64,000 nucleotides of DNA from an uncultured Caldilineaceae bacterium (GTDB taxonomy: Bacteria; Chloroflexota; Anaerolineae; Caldilineales; Caldilineaceae), in NCBI GenBank assembly GCA_951812725.1, contig OX638330.1, positions 3,038,001-3,102,000 of the forward strand. The letters run 5' to 3'. Each line of letters starts with the position of its first letter. Within the stretch, counting starts at the first letter, position 1. This document shows positions 9,201 to 17,704 of this stretch, in pieces. The notes below the pieces were generated by a model that searched no databases, was not told the origin of the DNA, and saw only the letters and a program-made list of their open reading frames with translations. A program made the translations under genes and the position numbers.

Positions 9201-9454
9201 ACAACGTTGGCAGGGCATAAGCATCTTATTGGGAGAGAATTTCCGGGAGATAGTCAGTTTTCGGACCGGCTCGTTTACGTCTGGCAGGAATGCCGATTTG
9301 GGCGCTGTTCTCGCTGGGTAAAAGATTGGAAGCCATGCGGCGCTAGTCGGCCAGGTTGTGCTGCACATGGACCTGGCGGATGCGACTGTCGTCCCCATCC
9401 AAGAGCCAATAGACTGAATTCTCGGTGCTACGGTGGCTGAGGGTGGCCGAGCGT

Positions 9455-10035
9455 TCATGAGCGTTTGCGAGCGTTTTCGGGTTGTCTGAGCGGCAATTCA
9501 CGGGATATGCCTGAAGGGCTGTGACTGGGGCCTTGCCGATGCAGGCATTCTCATGTGTGTGTTGGACGAGAGTTTACGAGAGATCATGAGCGTTTACGAG
9601 CGTTTATAAGCGATGTCGAGTTGTCTGAACTGCAGTTCTTGAGATTTGTATGATGGGTTGTGACCGGTGCCTTGCCGATGCTGGCATTCTCATGTGTGTG
9701 TTGGACGAGAGTTTACGAGAGATCATGAGCGTTTACGAGCGTCTATAAGCGATGTCGAGTTGTCTGAACTGCAGTTCTTGAGATTTGTATGATGGGTTGT
9801 GACCGGTGCCTTGCCGATGCTGGCATTCTCATGTGTGTGTTGGACGAGAGTTTACGAGAGATCATGAGCGTTTACGAGCGTTTATAAGCGATGTCGAGTT
9901 GTCTGAACTGCAGTTCTTGAGATTTGTATGATGGGTTGTGACCGGTGCCTTGCCGATGCTGGCATTCTCATGTGTGTGTTGGACGAGAGTTTACGAGAGA
10001 TCATGAGCGTTTACGAGCGTTTTCGGGTTGTCTGA
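9455..10035. repeat. 139-bp tandem repeat array
   Basis: Four copies of the block beginning TCATGAGCGTTTACGAGCG lie at 9584, 9723, 9862 and 10001, exactly 139 bp apart. A diverged first copy is at 9455, offset by 129 bp. Copies 2-4 are almost identical, differing for example at one base near 9743. Every unit contains the 10-bp sub-motif GCGTTTACGA or a close variant. No open frame runs consistently through the units. The array is in the gene-free stretch between 9058 and 11884. Confidence 0.95.
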
Positions 10036-10339
10036 GTTGCAGTTCATGGGATTTGTCTGATGGGCTGTGGCTGGGGCCCTATCGATGCAGGATGTCTCGT
10101 ATGCGCGTTGGACGAGAGTTAATGCCAGGGATTTTCCTCGCTTGCGTGTTGCAGTAGACAGAACCAATCGATCGTCGAAGTCATGCGAAGGGCCGCGAAG
10201 AACACCGAAGGTGTAACGGATTTTCTATGCGCGGTCCTTTGGCAGAAGAGCACTTTGCTCCCGCATATCGCTTTGGTGACAAACGTTAACGGGCACTCGT
10301 CGTTACTGGATTCACTTGCCCGGGTTCTGGCCGTGAAAT

Positions 10340-11110
10340 GTCTACAAATGTCGCGTAATGTATACAAATGTATACGTATGTCGCGCCAATTTCATTTTTT
10401 TGGGACGCTTTTTTTGCGTCTTACCGAACAGTTCCTCGCCGTCCCTGAAGGATACCGGGAGGACGATTTGGGGGCACTTCGCAGCGTTTCAGCGGACCGC
10501 TTTCACCTTCAGGTTTTCTATGGGCGAGAGCAGTGGCTTCTCAGTTCGTGCGCCTCGAATGACCACAGTGTGGGACCACTAGGCGGGCCCACAAGGGGAA
10601 CCTTTTCGATTCAGGCAGCCTTGCTGAGAATTGAACCGATTCGATGCAACTATCCTGGGTTAGGTCGACCTAAGTCGACCCAAGTCGACCCAAGTCGACG
10701 TAAGTCGACGGAATTTCTTTTTTTTGGACTTTGTTCTTGAGTTCGCAGACGTTTCCTCCAGCCGATTCAGGCAGCCTCACGAGGTTTGTTCCCATTCGTT
10801 GCGATTACCTTGGGTTCGGTCGGGTTGCGACGGATTATGTCGGCGTTTTTCCTTTTTGCAGGCCCTTACATGCTTGCGTTCGCAGAAGTTTCCTCGCCGT
10901 CTTTGATGCGTATCGGCAGATGACGTATGGGCAGTTCACAGATGTATAGCGGCTTTACTTCGGCTTCAGATATTCTTTTGGCGGGAGTCGTGGCTTCTCA
11001 GGGTCAGAGGAAAAGCAACTCATTTCGGAAGCTATTATAACACACGATTTGGGCCCACAAGGGGGACCTCTAACCCGAATCTGCAGGGCAATCGCATCTA
11101 AATGTGCATG
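10340..11110. other. Gene-free segment with degenerate direct duplications
   Basis: No gene is supported here. Two stretches, about 10420-10670 and about 10875-11110, align patchily in the same order. They share CCTCGCCGTC, then GTGGCTTCTCAG, then GGGCCCACAAGGGG and finally a GATGCAA/GCATCTA-containing tail. A third partial copy at about 10745-10820 repeats CGATTCAGGCAGCCT and CTTGGGTTCGGTCG. At 10340-10395 there is a short run of TACAAATGT and GTATAC words. It looks like old, decayed duplications of non-coding DNA. Confidence 0.5.
10661..10710. repeat. 10-bp tandem repeat with GTCGAC core (5 copies)
   Basis: Five consecutive 10-bp units of the form (t/c)aAGTCGAC(c/g) run from 10661 to 10710, the first having AGGTCGAC. 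Each contains the palindrome GTCGAC at one helical-turn spacing, so all the palindromes face the same side of the DNA. Confidence 0.9.
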
Positions 11111-11470
11111 CCGATTCCGTTGAAATCGTCTTCAGATTGCTGAACCGTGCGCAGAAGTCGCCGCGGCACAGGCCCTCAGGCATCGAAATCATTCAGATTT
11201 CCCGTCTACGTGCCCCCATTCGTTCACTTCTCAATGTCTAACCTCGACCTGGAGGGGAATCCCGAAGCATTTCGTTTTCTTGACCCAGTTTAGATGCAAT
11301 CGCCCTGGGGGATGGATGGGAAAGTGAAATGTCAATGAACCTGAGCCTGTGGGTAACTACTAAGCCACATAAAGTGCCAGTCTTGACCAGCCCTCTATCC
11401 TTTCCGCCATTCGGGCTGTCTGATTGCGTATGCTGTTGGCGGCAGCCTCGTCGCTGGAGCCGCACGGCTG
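11111..11470. other. Gene-free stretch, nothing recognised
   Basis: No conserved frame, RNA gene or clear promoter is seen. Short frames on both strands lack ribosome sites and any family-like pattern. Confidence 0.5.
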
Positions 11471-11566
11471 GAATGCGCACACACGGTCGGTGAGCGATGG
11501 TTTTGTAGGGGGGCGTTGCGGGGGCGCAGCCCCTGCACAAGGGAGGGCCGAAGGCCCGACCGCCCA
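11471..11566. repeat. Dispersed ~95-bp structured repeat, copy 1
   Basis: This copy starts GAATGCGCAC and contains two GC-rich stem-loops: GGGGC-GCA-GCCCC near 11521-11533 and GGGCC-GAA-GGCCC near 11545-11557, followed by CGACCGCCC. The same block is present at about 26060-26153. The second hairpin there has a different but still self-complementary stem, so the structure is conserved while the sequence changes. The 11567-11884 stretch after it holds no recognisable feature apart from the ribosome site of the next gene. Confidence 0.85.
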
Positions 11567-11884
11567 GAACTGCAGTGGTCAGTGGTTAGCAAGAAACGCT
11601 TTTGCCGACCTTTTTCAGGGCCGCGAAATTACCGTGAATAAGGCATTGGAGGATTTTTGGGGCGGCGAAATGGGTGCTACGAATCGACACGGAAATTGGG
11701 AGGCAGTGTTGTGTGATCAGTTTATATGTGTTTGATGCGAGAGCCGGCTGAATTAGACGGCGACCCACGGAGGGGCACCTTTTTCGTTCGCTGGGTCAGC
11801 GATGTTATTCTTTGAGGCACAAAACGACTATGTATCCAACATCAGGCTAACACCTACGCTTTCGTCAAGAAGGAGAACTTTGAA

Positions 11885-13228
11885 ATGGCAGAGCAGAGTG
11901 GCCAAGGCAGCGGGCAGACGCTTCCCTCCGGCCGAGTTGCGGGCAATGCGGGGGCGAAAGAGAGCGCATTCACGTTGGACACGTCGAGCATCAAGTACGG
12001 GCCGGGCGTGACGCGTGAAGTCGGTTTTGACATGAAGAAGCTGGGCGCGGCACGGGTGATGGTTGTGACGGATCCGCGCCTGGCAGACGGTGAACCGGTG
12101 GCGGTGGCGCTGGAGGCATTGCGGGCGGAGGGCATCGATGCCGTGCTCTATGACCAGGTTCGGGTTGAGCCGACGGACACATCTTTTCTGCACGCGATTG
12201 AATTTGCGAGCGAGGGAAAGTTTGACGGATACCTTTCGGTTGGCGGCGGTTCGACGATCGACACGGCTAAGGCTGCTAATCTCTATGCTACTTACCCCGC
12301 TGACTTCCTGGACTATGTCAATCCGCCGATTGGCAAGGGTGTGCCTGTGCCCGGCGCGTTGCGGCCGCATATTGCGGTGCCCACCACTGCGGGCACCGGC
12401 AGTGAGACCACGGGCGTGGCCATCTGCGATTTGACGGAGATGCATGTTAAGACGGGCATCGCGCACCGGGCGTTGCGCCCGCAGATCGGTGTTCTTGATC
12501 CTCATAATACGCGGACGCTACCGCAGATGGCGGCGGCCAGCACCGGCCTGGATGTTTTAAGCCATGCGCTGGAGTCGCTGACCGCGCTGCCCTATGACAG
12601 CCGGGTCGCACCGGAGTCGCCAGAGATGCGGCCGGCCTACCAGGGGGCAAACCCTATCAGCGACATCTGGTCGACCAAGGCGATCGAGATGGTGTCGGCG
12701 AACATTGTGCGGGCGATCCAGGATACGGAGGACGACGAAGCGCGCAGCGCGATGCTGTTGGCGGCGGCCTACGCGGGGATCGGTTTCGGCAACGCCGGCG
12801 TGCATCTTCCTCACGGCATGAGCTATCCGGTCAGCGGGATGGTGCGGAGTTACAGACCGCCGGGTTACCCGCCCGATCATCCGATTATTCCTCACGGGAT
12901 GGCGGTGATTCTCAACGCGCCGGCAGTCTTTCGCTTCACTGCCTCGACGAATCCTGCGAAGCACTTGTACGCGGCGCAGCTGATGGGAGTGGACACTTCC
13001 GACGCGGCCGAGGAGGACGCCGGTGAGCTGCTGGCGGGAGCAGTTATCAGCCTGATGCAGAAGACAGGTGTGCCCAACGGCCTCAGCGCGATCGGCTTTA
13101 CGGAGGAGGACATTCCGGCACTGGTTGAGGGAACTTTGCCTCAACACCGGGTGACGAAGCTTTCGCCGCGACCGGCGGATGCGCAGGACCTGGAGGCACT
13201 GTTCCGGGACGCGATGCGGTATTGGTAA
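11885..13228 (+). CDS. Iron-containing alcohol dehydrogenase, hydroxyacid-oxoacid transhydrogenase (HOT/ADHFE1) type
   Basis: This 447-residue protein of the iron-dependent alcohol dehydrogenase family resembles eukaryotic ADHFE1. That enzyme oxidises 4-hydroxybutyrate while reducing 2-oxoglutarate to D-2-hydroxyglutarate. The nucleotide motif GGGSTIDTAKA is at 120-130, and PTTAGTGSETTG follows at 166-177. Metal ligands can be placed at Asp223, His227, His310 (LPHGMSY) and His337 (IPHGMA). The long insertion around 235-262 and the LPHGMSYPVSG block favour HOT over ordinary butanol-type dehydrogenases. The ATG follows AAGGAG. It converges with a D-2-hydroxyacid dehydrogenase gene 102 bp away, which would recycle its product. 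A plain alcohol dehydrogenase remains possible. Confidence 0.85.
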   Translation: MAEQSGQGSGQTLPSGRVAGNAGAKESAFTLDTSSIKYGPGVTREVGFDMKKLGAARVMVVTDPRLADGEPVAVALEALRAEGIDAVLYDQVRVEPTDTSFLHAIEFASEGKFDGYLSVGGGSTIDTAKAANLYATYPADFLDYVNPPIGKGVPVPGALRPHIAVPTTAGTGSETTGVAICDLTEMHVKTGIAHRALRPQIGVLDPHNTRTLPQMAAASTGLDVLSHALESLTALPYDSRVAPESPEMRPAYQGANPISDIWSTKAIEMVSANIVRAIQDTEDDEARSAMLLAAAYAGIGFGNAGVHLPHGMSYPVSGMVRSYRPPGYPPDHPIIPHGMAVILNAPAVFRFTASTNPAKHLYAAQLMGVDTSDAAEEDAGELLAGAVISLMQKTGVPNGLSAIGFTEEDIPALVEGTLPQHRVTKLSPRPADAQDLEALFRDAMRYW

Positions 13229-13330
13229 ACAGCGGGGCCAGGCGTCAATTTGGGTGAGTCTTTGTAGTAGCCAATCTTCTGCTGCCGGGACGATCAGTGC
13301 AAAAAGGCAGACCGCCCCTGACCCCGACGC

Positions 13331-16300
13331 CTATTTGAGGGCCTTCGCCAGTACTTGCGCCATGTGAAGCGGTTCTTTGCCGGCAAAATGGTGAATCTGG
13401 TCGCGGCAGCTGGTGCCGCTGGCAACCAGGCAGGCGTCGGCGGGTATCTCTCGGGCGGCCGGGAAAAGACGATCCTCACCAATGGCACGGCTTACCTCGT
13501 AGTGTCCCTTCCCATAGCCGAAATCACCGGCCATTCCGCAACAGCCGCTTTCGATAAGCTGCACGGTGTACCCAGCAGTACTCAGGGCGGCCAGACTGGC
13601 CTCGTTGCCGATTAACGCTTTCTGATGACAGTGGCCGTGGAGATAGGCTGTGCCTGGCTCGCTGCGCCAGATGTCAGTGAATTGAGCAGCAGAACTTTTC
13701 TCTTCCTCCCCAGTTTTATTCACTCCCTCTTCCAAACCGGTGGTCTCGCGGGCGATGAATTCGTCGAAGGTCAGCGCGTTTTCGGAGAGTATCTGCGCTG
13801 CTTCACGATCTGAGGCCAGTTCCAGATATTCGTCCCGCAGTGTGAGAATACAACTGGGCTCCAAGCCGACAATCGGCAGTCCCCGGCGCGCGAAGGGAGC
13901 GAGTAGGGCCACGTTCTGATCCACCCATCCACGTACTTTGTCGGCCTGTCCGCCGGTGATGAGCGGGCGCCCGCAGCAGGCTCTTCCAGCGGCAAGTTTC
14001 ACCTGATAGCCGGCAGCCTCCAACACCTGCACTGCGGCCTGTCCGATCTCGGGGTGGTTGTATTCGGCCCAGGTGTCGTGGAAGAGGATAACTGTGTTCG
14101 CACCCGTCTCCTGTGCGACGGATTGACTGCCCGCGGGGGCGCGATCTGCGTACCAGGTGGAAAAGGACTGGCGCGCATAGGCTGGAAGGTCGCGACGCGC
14201 GTCGATGCCGATGCGGTCAAGAATCGCCTTGACCGGCGCGGCCTTCAGTCCCCAGTTGACAAGCGGGATTAGGGGACGGCCATATCGAAAGAGCAGCTTG
14301 TTCAGGGTGGGCAGCAGGCCCATCAGGCGGTTGAAGAGGGGTAGTCCGTTGCGGTCATAGTAGTGGACGAGATACTCGGCCTTGATACGGGCCATATCAA
14401 CGGCTGAGGGGCACTCGCTCTTGCAGGCTTTGCAGCCGATGCACAGATCCATCACGTCGTACATTTGCGGCGAGAACAGCTCGTCCTGGGGAATGCGGCC
14501 GGCCATGGCGTTGCGAAGCGCGTTGGCGCGGCCGCGGGTTGTGTCCTTCTCATCCTTGGTGGCGATATAGCTGGGACACATTGTACCGGCGCCGAGTTTT
14601 CGGCATACGCCGGCGCCGTTGCACATTTCGATCGCGCCGTCATAGCCGAAATCGCTGCTCCAGTCGAAAACGGTCCGCAACTGAATTGTCTCGTACTCCT
14701 GGCCGAAGCGGAGGTTCTCGCTGGAGGGCGGGGCGTCAATTATCTTGCCCGGATTCATGCGGTTGTCGGGGTCGAAGAGATCTTTCACCTGGCGCATTGC
14801 GCCATACAGCTCTGGGCCGAAGAGGCGGGGATGGAGATAACTGCGCGCCAGGCCGTCGCCGTGTTCACCGCTCATGGCTCCGCCGAAACTGACGGCCAAA
14901 TCGCAGGCATGCTCGCCCACGGCACGGAGCGTGCCGATACCGGTCTGATTCTTGAGGTTGAGAAGCGGCCGCACATGGAGGCAGCCGGCGGAGGCATGGG
15001 CGTAGACGGCGATGCCGGGCACGTCTTCCTGTTGGCCGCAGAAGTCCAGAATCTTCTGCAGGTAGTCGGCCAGCTTCTCCTGCGGCACGGAGACGTCCTC
15101 GATGCCTGGGACAGGCTTGTAGTCGCCGCGACGACCCATCAGAATGTTCAACCCGGCCTTACGCACATCCCAGACATCTTTTTGCTGGGCGGGATTCAAC
15201 AGTTTCACGATGGAGCTTCGCCAGCCGCGCGTGTGCAGATGGCTTTCGAGTGCATCCAGTCTTGCAGACAGTTCGCGTTCATCCGTACCGTAGAATTCTG
15301 TCAGGAGCACAGCTTCGGGGTCTCCGACTACGAAGTGGAGCTTCTTGGCCCACTCCGGTTGGGCGCGGGCCAGATCGATCAGATGCTTATCGAGCAGCTC
15401 GGACGCGCTGGGGCTGGTTTCGAGAATATCGGGAATGGCTGCACAGGCGTCGACGAGACGGTCAAAATGAACGACGGCCAAGGCTGTCATCTGCGGCTTG
15501 GGGACGAGCTTGAGGGTTGCGCAGGTGACGGTAGCGAGCGTTCCTTCGCTGCCGGCGAGCAGCTGGCTGAGATTGAATTGGTCGATCTGGGCGGTGTCGC
15601 AGAATTCGGAGCGGTAGAGGCTGTCGAATCCCAAGCGGGCGCGCATGAGGGTGGCTTGCTCAGCGCCAAGGCCTTCGCTGCCGGCCTGGCCTTCGTCGTG
15701 GAGCAGCCCGGCCAACAGGCGGTCGAGGTTGTAGCCGGAGACCCGGCGCCAGTGGCGCGGCCAGCGCTCCAGAATCTGCTCATGCTGGGCGCGCACGATT
15801 GCAGGGACTTCGCGGTAGATTTGCGCCTCCAGGGAGTTGCCGCGGCCGCGACTTGCCAGCTCCGCGGCGTTGACAGGTCCAAAGTCCGCGACCGAGCCAT
15901 CGCTGAGCACGACATCTGATTGCAGCAGATTGTCGGCCATCATGCCGTAGAGGATGCTGTGGCTGCCGGTGGCGTTGTTGCCGATCGAGCCGCCGACAGA
16001 AGCACGGTCGGCGCTGGCAGGATCCGGGCCCAGCATCAGGCCGAGAGAGGCGAGGGTGCGGTTGAGTATGCCGATTGAGATGCCCGCCTGTACTGTGGCC
16101 GTTCCGGCTTCTTCATCGATTTCCAAGATGCGATCCATGTACTTGGTCGTGTCGATAACCAGGCCGGGGCCTACGCATTGGCCTGCCAGCGAACTGCCGC
16201 CACCGCGCGGCAGCAAGGGCACGCGATGGCGTGCGGCCAGCTCGACTGCGGCCTGGACATCATCTGCGGTGCGGGGAATGACCACGCCCAGGGGTTGGAT

Positions 16301-16474
16301 CTGATACTGGCTGGCGTCGGTGCTGTAGAGCATTCGACTGTAGCCATCGAAACGCACCTCGCCCTCGACAATCTGTTCCAGTTCATGGACCAGTTCCCGG
16401 GTCTCCTGCAGTGGTTTGGAAAAGGCGGTGGAGGACAGTGTGGCAGGGCTTGGCGGAGATATACTTATGGTCAT
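13331..16474 (-). CDS. FAD-linked oxidase / Fe-S fusion protein (YdiJ-like D-2-hydroxyacid dehydrogenase)
   Basis: This 1047-residue flavo-iron-sulfur dehydrogenase oxidises a D-2-hydroxyacid and passes electrons through Fe-S centres. Domains in order: FAD-binding type 4 (about 60-270, with PLLPRGGGSSLAGQ and ASVGGSIGNNATGSHS), FAD-linked oxidase C-terminal domain (to about 560), Fe-S region with CNGAGVC...MCPSY (about 618-635) and CIGCKACKSECP (about 678-690), then two cysteine-rich CCG domains (CCGRPLITGG near 850 and SGCCGMAGDFGYGKGHYE near 990). The layout and length match YdiJ, for which D-2-hydroxyglutarate dehydrogenase activity has been reported, and GlcD-GlcF fusions. The neighbouring HOT-like gene would produce D-2-hydroxyglutarate, supporting that substrate. 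D-lactate or glycolate are alternatives. Confidence 0.9.
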   Translation of the reverse strand: MTISISPPSPATLSSTAFSKPLQETRELVHELEQIVEGEVRFDGYSRMLYSTDASQYQIQPLGVVIPRTADDVQAAVELAARHRVPLLPRGGGSSLAGQCVGPGLVIDTTKYMDRILEIDEEAGTATVQAGISIGILNRTLASLGLMLGPDPASADRASVGGSIGNNATGSHSILYGMMADNLLQSDVVLSDGSVADFGPVNAAELASRGRGNSLEAQIYREVPAIVRAQHEQILERWPRHWRRVSGYNLDRLLAGLLHDEGQAGSEGLGAEQATLMRARLGFDSLYRSEFCDTAQIDQFNLSQLLAGSEGTLATVTCATLKLVPKPQMTALAVVHFDRLVDACAAIPDILETSPSASELLDKHLIDLARAQPEWAKKLHFVVGDPEAVLLTEFYGTDERELSARLDALESHLHTRGWRSSIVKLLNPAQQKDVWDVRKAGLNILMGRRGDYKPVPGIEDVSVPQEKLADYLQKILDFCGQQEDVPGIAVYAHASAGCLHVRPLLNLKNQTGIGTLRAVGEHACDLAVSFGGAMSGEHGDGLARSYLHPRLFGPELYGAMRQVKDLFDPDNRMNPGKIIDAPPSSENLRFGQEYETIQLRTVFDWSSDFGYDGAIEMCNGAGVCRKLGAGTMCPSYIATKDEKDTTRGRANALRNAMAGRIPQDELFSPQMYDVMDLCIGCKACKSECPSAVDMARIKAEYLVHYYDRNGLPLFNRLMGLLPTLNKLLFRYGRPLIPLVNWGLKAAPVKAILDRIGIDARRDLPAYARQSFSTWYADRAPAGSQSVAQETGANTVILFHDTWAEYNHPEIGQAAVQVLEAAGYQVKLAAGRACCGRPLITGGQADKVRGWVDQNVALLAPFARRGLPIVGLEPSCILTLRDEYLELASDREAAQILSENALTFDEFIARETTGLEEGVNKTGEEEKSSAAQFTDIWRSEPGTAYLHGHCHQKALIGNEASLAALSTAGYTVQLIESGCCGMAGDFGYGKGHYEVSRAIGEDRLFPAAREIPADACLVASGTSCRDQIHHFAGKEPLHMAQVLAKALK

Positions 16475-16585
16475 GGTGACGGCATTCCATTGGATACGGG
16501 CTTCATGTGGTTAGAGTCTCGCTGCCGGCGTGAAGGGCGTGAGAAATCAAGGCTTGTTCCATAAAGGATCGGATGGCACTACACT

Positions 16586-16613
16586 TTAACAGATTCTACA
16601 TATGCGGTATACT
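16586..16613 (+). promoter_or_regulatory. Sigma70-like promoter upstream of the glutaredoxin gene
   Basis: TTAACA (16586-16591), a 16-bp spacer and TATACT (16608-16613) lie 91 bp before the ATG at 16704. Both hexamers match the consensus at five of six positions. Confidence 0.55.
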
Positions 16614-16703
16614 CGCTAATCACTGCATGATGGCGGCGCAGCCAGATTTGGAGAAGCTCTGCGTTGCCGCTTACTGAAACAGTTCGTACAACAGGAGAAT
16701 GGA

Positions 16704-16970
16704 ATGTCCCATAGCGTAAACGGAAACGGCACGCAGATCAAAATGTACACTACCAGCTGGTGCCCGGACTGCTGGCGGGCGAAGTCGGTAATGCGGGGCC
16801 AAGGCGTCGATTTCGATGAGATCGATATCGAGAGCGACGAAGATGCCAGAGAGCTGGTGCAGGAGCTAAACAAGGGCAACATGTCTGTGCCGACGATTGT
16901 CTTTCCCGACGGTGATGTGTTGACAGAGCCTTCGACAACGGTGCTGATGACCAAACTCTCGACAATATAG
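16704..16970 (+). CDS. Glutaredoxin/mycoredoxin-like protein
   Basis: This 88-residue thioredoxin-fold protein has the redox motif CPDC (20-23) after MYTTSW and a cis-proline at VPTIVF (about 61-66), followed by GDVLTEPS. CPDC rather than CPYC or CPFC is seen in mycoredoxin-like proteins of bacteria that lack glutathione, so it may reduce mycothiol- or bacillithiol-type mixed disulfides. The family match is clear, but the thiol partner is inferred. The ATG is preceded by GGAGA. It is transcribed alone from the promoter at 16586-16613, diverging from the YdiJ-like gene. Confidence 0.9.
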   Translation: MSHSVNGNGTQIKMYTTSWCPDCWRAKSVMRGQGVDFDEIDIESDEDARELVQELNKGNMSVPTIVFPDGDVLTEPSTTVLMTKLSTI

Positions 16971-17140
16971 CGGCTTTTCACAATACTTTTCGATAGGGCC
17001 GCCGATTGCTCTCCCACTCCCAGAGGGGCGGGAACTATCCGATTGGAGTTGGTATTCTGGGCGCAGTTGAGGCTCTGGCTACGCTATAGAGAGCGTGCTG
17101 ACACTGGGAGAACAGCCGGAAATACTGCGTACCGCAACCG

Positions 17141-17491
17141 TTGAGGCAAGGGCCGGAAGTGAACAGTTACAGCTTGAACAGTACCGATGAGCGGGAGTTA
17201 TATCCCGGTTATTTTGGCAAAGTAATCAATACCGACAATATGACGCTTGTGTATTGGAGGGCTGAGGCGGGGGCGCGGTTGCCGCTGCATGGCCATCCCC
17301 ACGAGCAGGTGGTCAGCGTGTTGGAAGGCCAGTTTGAACTGAGCACCGGCGAGGGTGAAACCAGAGTGTTGGGGCCGGGAGAAGTCGCAGTTATTGCGGG
17401 CAACACCGAGCACTCCGGCCGTGCCGTCACCGCCTGCAGGTTTCTGGACGTATGTTACCCGGTGCGCGAGGGATATGCGTCTGGAAATTGA
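17141..17491 (+). CDS. Small cupin-domain protein
   Basis: This is a single conserved-barrel cupin of up to 116 residues. Cupin motif 1 is LPLHGHPHEQVVSVLEGQF with the two metal-binding histidines, and motif 2 is GPGEVAVIAGNTEHSGRA. Such one-domain cupins act as small dioxygenases, isomerases or sensors, and nothing here narrows that. The reading frame opens with TTG at 17141; a GTG at 17159 (encoding VNSYSLNS) is the more likely start because AAGGG lies just upstream of it. It is not tightly linked to either neighbour. Confidence 0.75.
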   Translation: MRQGPEVNSYSLNSTDERELYPGYFGKVINTDNMTLVYWRAEAGARLPLHGHPHEQVVSVLEGQFELSTGEGETRVLGPGEVAVIAGNTEHSGRAVTACRFLDVCYPVREGYASGN

Positions 17492-17704
17492 CCGTCCGAA
17501 AAGGTTCGTGGCATGTAATTGCTGACGTCACGACCGCACATTTGGACAAGGGGCAGGCCTAGCATCCTTGCATCCTAAAGGGGGAACGGCAACAGGACGG
17601 CGGCTGCCCATAAAATCTTTGCTGCCCGGTAATTCCGAGGCAGCGAAATTCTGATCCAGCAGTTTTCTTGCATAGTTACAGAAGTGAAAGGTAGGGTACA
17701 GGAA

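Noticed and set aside
9455..10035. CRISPR-like array
   Set aside because: The whole 139-bp unit is repeated without variable spacers, and no cas gene is nearby.
10183..10740. Plus-strand frame of 185 codons in the repeat-rich gap
   Set aside because: It runs through degenerate repeats and the GTCGAC array and has no domain-like pattern or ribosome site.
11238..11592. Small minus-strand frames containing LVQGLRPRNAPLQNH
   Set aside because: The same peptide arises from the second copy of the hairpin repeat at 26060, so it is a translation of the repeat rather than a gene.
9058..11884. Hidden tRNA, rRNA or transposase in the large gap
   Set aside because: No T-loop-like sequence, cloverleaf, rRNA block or transposase motif was recognised on either strand by eye.
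14465..15919. Long plus-strand open frame (484 codons) inside the FAD/Fe-S gene
   Set aside because: It is antisense to a clearly conserved protein in GC-rich DNA, with no family-like pattern.
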